A program made the position numbers and the translations under genes. A DNA stretch of 9,497 bases from Deltaproteobacteria bacterium (GTDB lineage Bacteria; Desulfobacterota; JADFXK01): assembly GCA_015233285.1 (NCBI GenBank), contig JADFYA010000016.1, positions 1 to 9,497 on the forward strand. The letters are read 5' to 3'. Positions 6,927 through 9,497 of this stretch are shown one piece after another. The notes beneath the pieces were generated by a model. That model saw only the letters and a program-made list of their open reading frames with translations. It ran no database searches and was not told the origin of the DNA. The first letter of the stretch is position 1, and every line of letters starts with the position of its first letter.

Positions 6927-7447
6927 GTCACCCTCCTTTATATCTTTGAATACTTCCACCACGACCTTCATCAAGTCCTGGTGGCTGATCTTGTCCTGAT
7001 TCGATATCAGATAGCTCATGACTTTCTTGCCATAGTCGGGACGGCCCGTCCGCTCCATTTGGCGCAACATCTCCAGGATATCTCTAATCCGCTCTTTTAA
7101 TTCAACAGGATGAAAGATTAATTTCAGCAACACCAGGGTCATCCGGAGGCCGGCCTCGCCCCTGATATCCTCTTCTTCATACTCCCCCAGATCACAATAA
7201 AGAAACCGGAAGTCAGGCAAGAATGATTGCAACGCCGGGGATGGTCGAGCAGTCGGCTAAACCTCCGGTCCACTTGCCACCTGGTCGCCCCATGGTAAAG
7301 CGCCAAAGGTATGATTGGGGGCAGGCGGCCTTTTGAGCCTTGCTCGATGAGTTGCCCCCAAATCTTGACCATGTAGCGCAGCAGATAAAAAACGATCAAT
7401 GGTTCCGGCTTGAAGAAGCGATCATGGCTATTGGTGATGTTAGACAA
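6651..7447 (-). pseudogene. Rpn-family (PD-(D/E)XK, transposase_31) nuclease gene, deleted and frameshifted
   Basis: Two minus-strand frames together make a decayed Rpn gene. The first (TTG at 7447) reads MSNITNSHDRFFK, the family's N-terminal signature. It then jumps directly to PEPLIVFYLLRYMVKIW, which normally lies after the nuclease core. An in-frame deletion near 7408 has therefore removed roughly 80-100 residues containing the catalytic Asp/Glu/Lys. The frame continues through LPPIIPLALYHGATRW to LLDHP and is then lost. The second frame resumes with PALQSFLPDFRFLYCDLGEY and runs to the stop at 6651, with EGIQKGLLQGRQEGLQQG repeats near the C-terminus. The switch maps to a C4 run (GGGG at 7237-7240, plus strand); one additional C would restore the frame. 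A sequencing error could explain the frameshift but not the missing core. Rpn proteins promote recombination and can defend against phage. Confidence 0.85.
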
Positions 7448-7506
7448 TCCGGCCCCCAGGCTGGTCGGGATTTTGCCGCTTCGGTCCGCTCTTACACTTA
7501 CTTGCT

Positions 7507-7536
7507 ATTATAAGCCGGAATCTCGAAGAATGTCAA
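7507..7536 (-). promoter_or_regulatory. Consensus sigma-70-type promoter for the Rpn remnant
   Basis: On the minus strand, TTGACA (7536-7531) and TATAAT (7512-7507) are both perfect consensus hexamers, 18 nt apart. Initiation near 7500 would leave a leader of about 53 nt before the TTG at 7447. This is the best promoter match in the window, although the gene behind it is broken. Confidence 0.75.
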
Positions 7537-7626
7537 GAAGCCGGGCGGGGCTACCTGAGCGAAGGCATGAAATAATTTTTGGCCATGAAAATCATCGGTT
7601 ACAAGTGTAAGACGACCACCAAGCCC

Positions 7627-7670
7627 CGAAGGGTGAACCAGGATAACTGTGGTTATCTTATGTCCCTTCG
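7627..7670. other. Long two-stage hairpin in the Rpn/tubulin-like spacer
   Basis: CGAAGGG (7627-7633) pairs perfectly with CCCTTCG (7664-7670). Inside it, AGGATAAC (7640-7647) pairs with GTTATCTT (7652-7659) around a TGTG loop, with one G.T pair. The two stems are separated by an asymmetric internal loop (6 nt and 4 nt). No T-run follows in either direction, so it is not an ordinary terminator. It may be a structured RNA element, a protein-binding cruciform or an unrecognised repeat. Pairing is seen directly; the role is unknown. Confidence 0.45.
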
Positions 7671-7699
7671 CACCCAGCGGAACTCTCTGTAAAAACTTT

Positions 7700-7708
7700 T
7701 GTTATAAT
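7700..7708 (+). promoter_or_regulatory. Extended -10 promoter motif
   Basis: TGTTATAAT matches the extended -10 consensus (TGnTATAAT) perfectly on the plus strand. There is no recognisable -35. Transcription from here would read toward the tubulin-like gene with a leader of about 400 nt. Confidence 0.3.
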
Positions 7709-8117
7709 TTTCCACTACCGAGAATGGTTAAAACTAGGTGATCGTATTACGATAATGTAATGAACATGTCATAAAACTGTAACCAGAGTGTCGTGAAATT
7801 GTTTACTTCCATACTGTAAGCTGATTTCCTGGTGTTGCGGCCAACTCGTCTCTTCGGAAGACAAACTCAAGAAAACTCGATCTCATGATTCACGAACTTA
7901 GGCCGTGATATGGTTGGGCTGAGTTCAAGATGCCGCCGATTGCCGGCCAGCTCACGCCGGAAAGTCCCTGTCTTGAAGATACCGAGGTTGCTGGAAGCCA
8001 ACCGGAGCTGGGATAGGATGAAAGCAGGTCCCAATTCCGACTCGGCCCTTCAGCCTGCCAATGTACTATGCAACTACCGGAATTAATATGATAAGTCATC
8101 AAGAAATGGAGCTGACC
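7709..8117. other. Spacer upstream of the tubulin-like gene
   Basis: I see no supported gene in these 409 bp. The first part (to about 7825) is AT-rich, with the near-palindrome ATCGTA-T-TACGAT (7741-7753) and two copies of ACTGTAA (near 7776 and 7814). The rest is G+C-richer and non-coding in appearance. A TATGAT hexamer at 8087-8092, properly placed for a start near 8099, lacks a -35. The whole non-coding interval from 7448 is about 670 bp, the longest in the window, and lies between divergent genes. Confidence 0.4.
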
Positions 8118-9497
8118 ATGGCCAATCATCTTGTCATCGGGCTTGGGGGAACGGGCGGAAAGGTACTCCGGTCCCTCCGGCGGGATATTTTTCAAGAATC
8201 GCTGAATGGAGACATCCCGGGCGTCAACCTGGGATACATGTATGTGGACGCCGACCCGTCACTGATGGATCCGGACGATCCGACCTGGCAAACCTTGGGT
8301 AAAAGCTTTCAATTAACCGCGGATAGTCAGGTCTTGATCTCCGGCGCCAACCTCCACCCATACTTAGAACAGGTTGATAAAAATCCCGGTGTTGATGACT
8401 GGTTCGGAGACAAACAGAACTGGGCGGACATCCTCAACGCCAATCCAGACAGCATGGCGCATGGCCGGATGCGCCGACTCGGCAGATTACTTTTGGCCGC
8501 TAATCTTTCCAGGTTCACCCTGGCGCTGGATAAGCACGTCAACAAGCTCATAAAGAAGTCTGGTTACGACAACGTCACCTTTCACGTTTGCGCAGGATTA
8601 GGCGGAACCATCGGCAGCGGCACCCTGATCGACGTCATCAGTCAAATCCGGACAAAATATAGCGCCACCGACGCAATTCAATACCGGATTATCTTATATC
8701 TATTGCTTCCGGAAGAACAACCGGCGGCACACCGGGACACGGCTAACTATCACGCCAATGCATATGCGGGGTTAATTGAGCTTAATTCGTTGAGCGTCGG
8801 AGCCTTTTTCCCTCATGACATAAGTAAAGATAACAAAAGGTGTGAAATCCGCTACCCGTTCAATAGCTGCTATTTATTTTCTGACCAAAATGAATTGGGC
8901 CGGAGAACTGACGGCTACAGAGAAATTCCCAATATCTTGGCTGAGTTTCTCTATCAAAGAATTGTCATGCTAAAAGATACAGGTTGGAGCAGCATCGATC
9001 GAATAGAGAGCTTTGAGAATAATCAGGCTGCCCCCGAGATGGCTGGTGGAGGTGATGTCCCTGAACGAAGTAAACGATTTTTGGCCCTCGGCCTCAAAAA
9101 GCTGGCCATTCCCGAAGAAGAGATTAGGGAGTTCTTGGCCTATTGTCTGGCCCGTCAATCGGTTTTGCAAATGAAGTATAATAATCGGACTGAAGAATTG
9201 GGCTTCATCAACATCCCGCCGGTTGCCAATTTCGAAGAATATGTTAAGCGGAATGATGTCCAGTCAAAATGGAAACTCAGCGATGAACATTTGTGTTTAT
9301 CCAAGGGCATATTGCCGGAAGATGCTGCTGATAAAAAGTGGAAGACCATCCCGGCATTATGGGAAAATGTCGTGGCCAACTTTGTTGAGGTGATTAAGAC
9401 AAATAAAGTTGAAAGCTGGATCAAGGAACTGGCAAAATTATGTGACAAGCAGTTTAGTGAAGATTTCAGAGGGATGGGCGTAAAAAGATTTTATCAA
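8118..9497 (+). CDS. Tubulin-like (FtsZ/tubulin superfamily, Tubulin_2 type) protein, 5' part
   Basis: An uninterrupted 460-codon frame runs from 8118 to the window edge with no stop, so this is the N-terminal part of a large protein. MANHLVIGLGGTGGKVLRSL (1-20) is the glycine-rich first nucleotide loop. YMYVDAD (40-46) fits the next strand and loop. GRMRRLGRLLLAANL (116-130) is a family helix. VCAGLGGTIGSGTLIDVI (157-174) corresponds to the tubulin signature loop, and NAYAGLIELNSL (214-225) to the following helix. Residues 318-356 (RFLALGLKKLAIPEEEIREF onward) also fit the family. The ATG at 8118 is preferred over the in-frame ATG at 8106 because GGAG lies 6-7 nt upstream of it and nothing similar precedes 8106. 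Such proteins bind GTP and are implicated in membrane or cytoskeletal functions alongside partner genes, which would be off the right edge. The Rpn remnant is divergent. Biochemical role here is unknown. Confidence 0.88.
   Translation, partial: MANHLVIGLGGTGGKVLRSLRRDIFQESLNGDIPGVNLGYMYVDADPSLMDPDDPTWQTLGKSFQLTADSQVLISGANLHPYLEQVDKNPGVDDWFGDKQNWADILNANPDSMAHGRMRRLGRLLLAANLSRFTLALDKHVNKLIKKSGYDNVTFHVCAGLGGTIGSGTLIDVISQIRTKYSATDAIQYRIILYLLLPEEQPAAHRDTANYHANAYAGLIELNSLSVGAFFPHDISKDNKRCEIRYPFNSCYLFSDQNELGRRTDGYREIPNILAEFLYQRIVMLKDTGWSSIDRIESFENNQAAPEMAGGGDVPERSKRFLALGLKKLAIPEEEIREFLAYCLARQSVLQMKYNNRTEELGFINIPPVANFEEYVKRNDVQSKWKLSDEHLCLSKGILPEDAADKKWKTIPALWENVVANFVEVIKTNKVESWIKELAKLCDKQFSEDFRGMGVKRFYQ

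Noticed and set aside
7585..7692. A 35-codon plus-strand frame beginning MKIIGYKCK in the Rpn/tubulin spacer
   Set aside because: It has no Shine-Dalgarno, spans the strong hairpin at 7627-7670, and resembles no family that I recognise.
7890..8195. Minus-strand 101-codon frame overlapping the start of the tubulin-like gene
   Set aside because: It is antisense to the well-supported tubulin-like start, has a composition typical of an antisense shadow and shows no domain.
1..9497. CRISPR arrays, tRNA, rRNA, or intact insertion sequences
   Set aside because: No regularly spaced repeats, no tRNA T-loop or rRNA-like motifs, and no transposase with terminal inverted repeats were seen; the Rpn family's 'transposase' label does not denote a true insertion sequence.

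Overview
The window looks like a chromosome segment from a Gram-negative bacterium of moderate G+C. A periplasmic solute-binding protein with an export signal, a three-part TRAP carrier and a cytosolic NagZ all fit a diderm. A KdpD-like receptor fragment, a CGGC-type cysteine protein, an Rpn-type nuclease remnant and a giant-type tubulin-like protein together recall the former Deltaproteobacteria (Desulfobacterota). That placement is a low-confidence inference from gene style, because no marker gene is present.

Layout from left to right. On the minus strand at 56-1309 is a KdpD-like protein made only of Usp, four membrane helices and GAF, with no kinase. A 540-bp spacer follows, holding its probable promoter, a 10-bp-arm inverted repeat, a 16-bp perfect palindrome and a strong stem-loop. 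A minus-strand TRAP transporter operon (dctP-dctQ-dctM) fills 4769-1852, with a TTGACA/TATAAG promoter. A divergent plus-strand gene at 5077-5421 encodes a small CGGC-family protein in which the eponymous motif is a CxC. It converges on nagZ (6491-5418, minus) with overlapping stop codons.

The right third is accessory in character. A broken Rpn (PD-(D/E)XK 'transposase_31') gene lies on the minus strand at 7447-6651. It has lost its catalytic core by an in-frame deletion and carries a single-base frameshift in a C4 run, yet it keeps a near-ideal TTGACA-18-TATAAT promoter. It also keeps a strong internal Shine-Dalgarno/ATG that would give a 91-residue C-terminal protein, the arrangement known for intragenic Rpn antitoxins. 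After a 670-bp gene-poor, partly AT-rich spacer with an elaborate hairpin, a plus-strand tubulin/FtsZ-superfamily gene begins at 8118. It stays open for 460 codons to the window edge.

How the genes work together: only the TRAP genes clearly form one machine, taking up an organic acid or similar solute of unknown identity. The KdpD-like protein could sense or bind a ligand near the membrane and signal through a separate partner; none is visible here. The Rpn remnant and the tubulin-like gene are divergently arranged, and the rest of the tubulin-like system must lie beyond the right edge.
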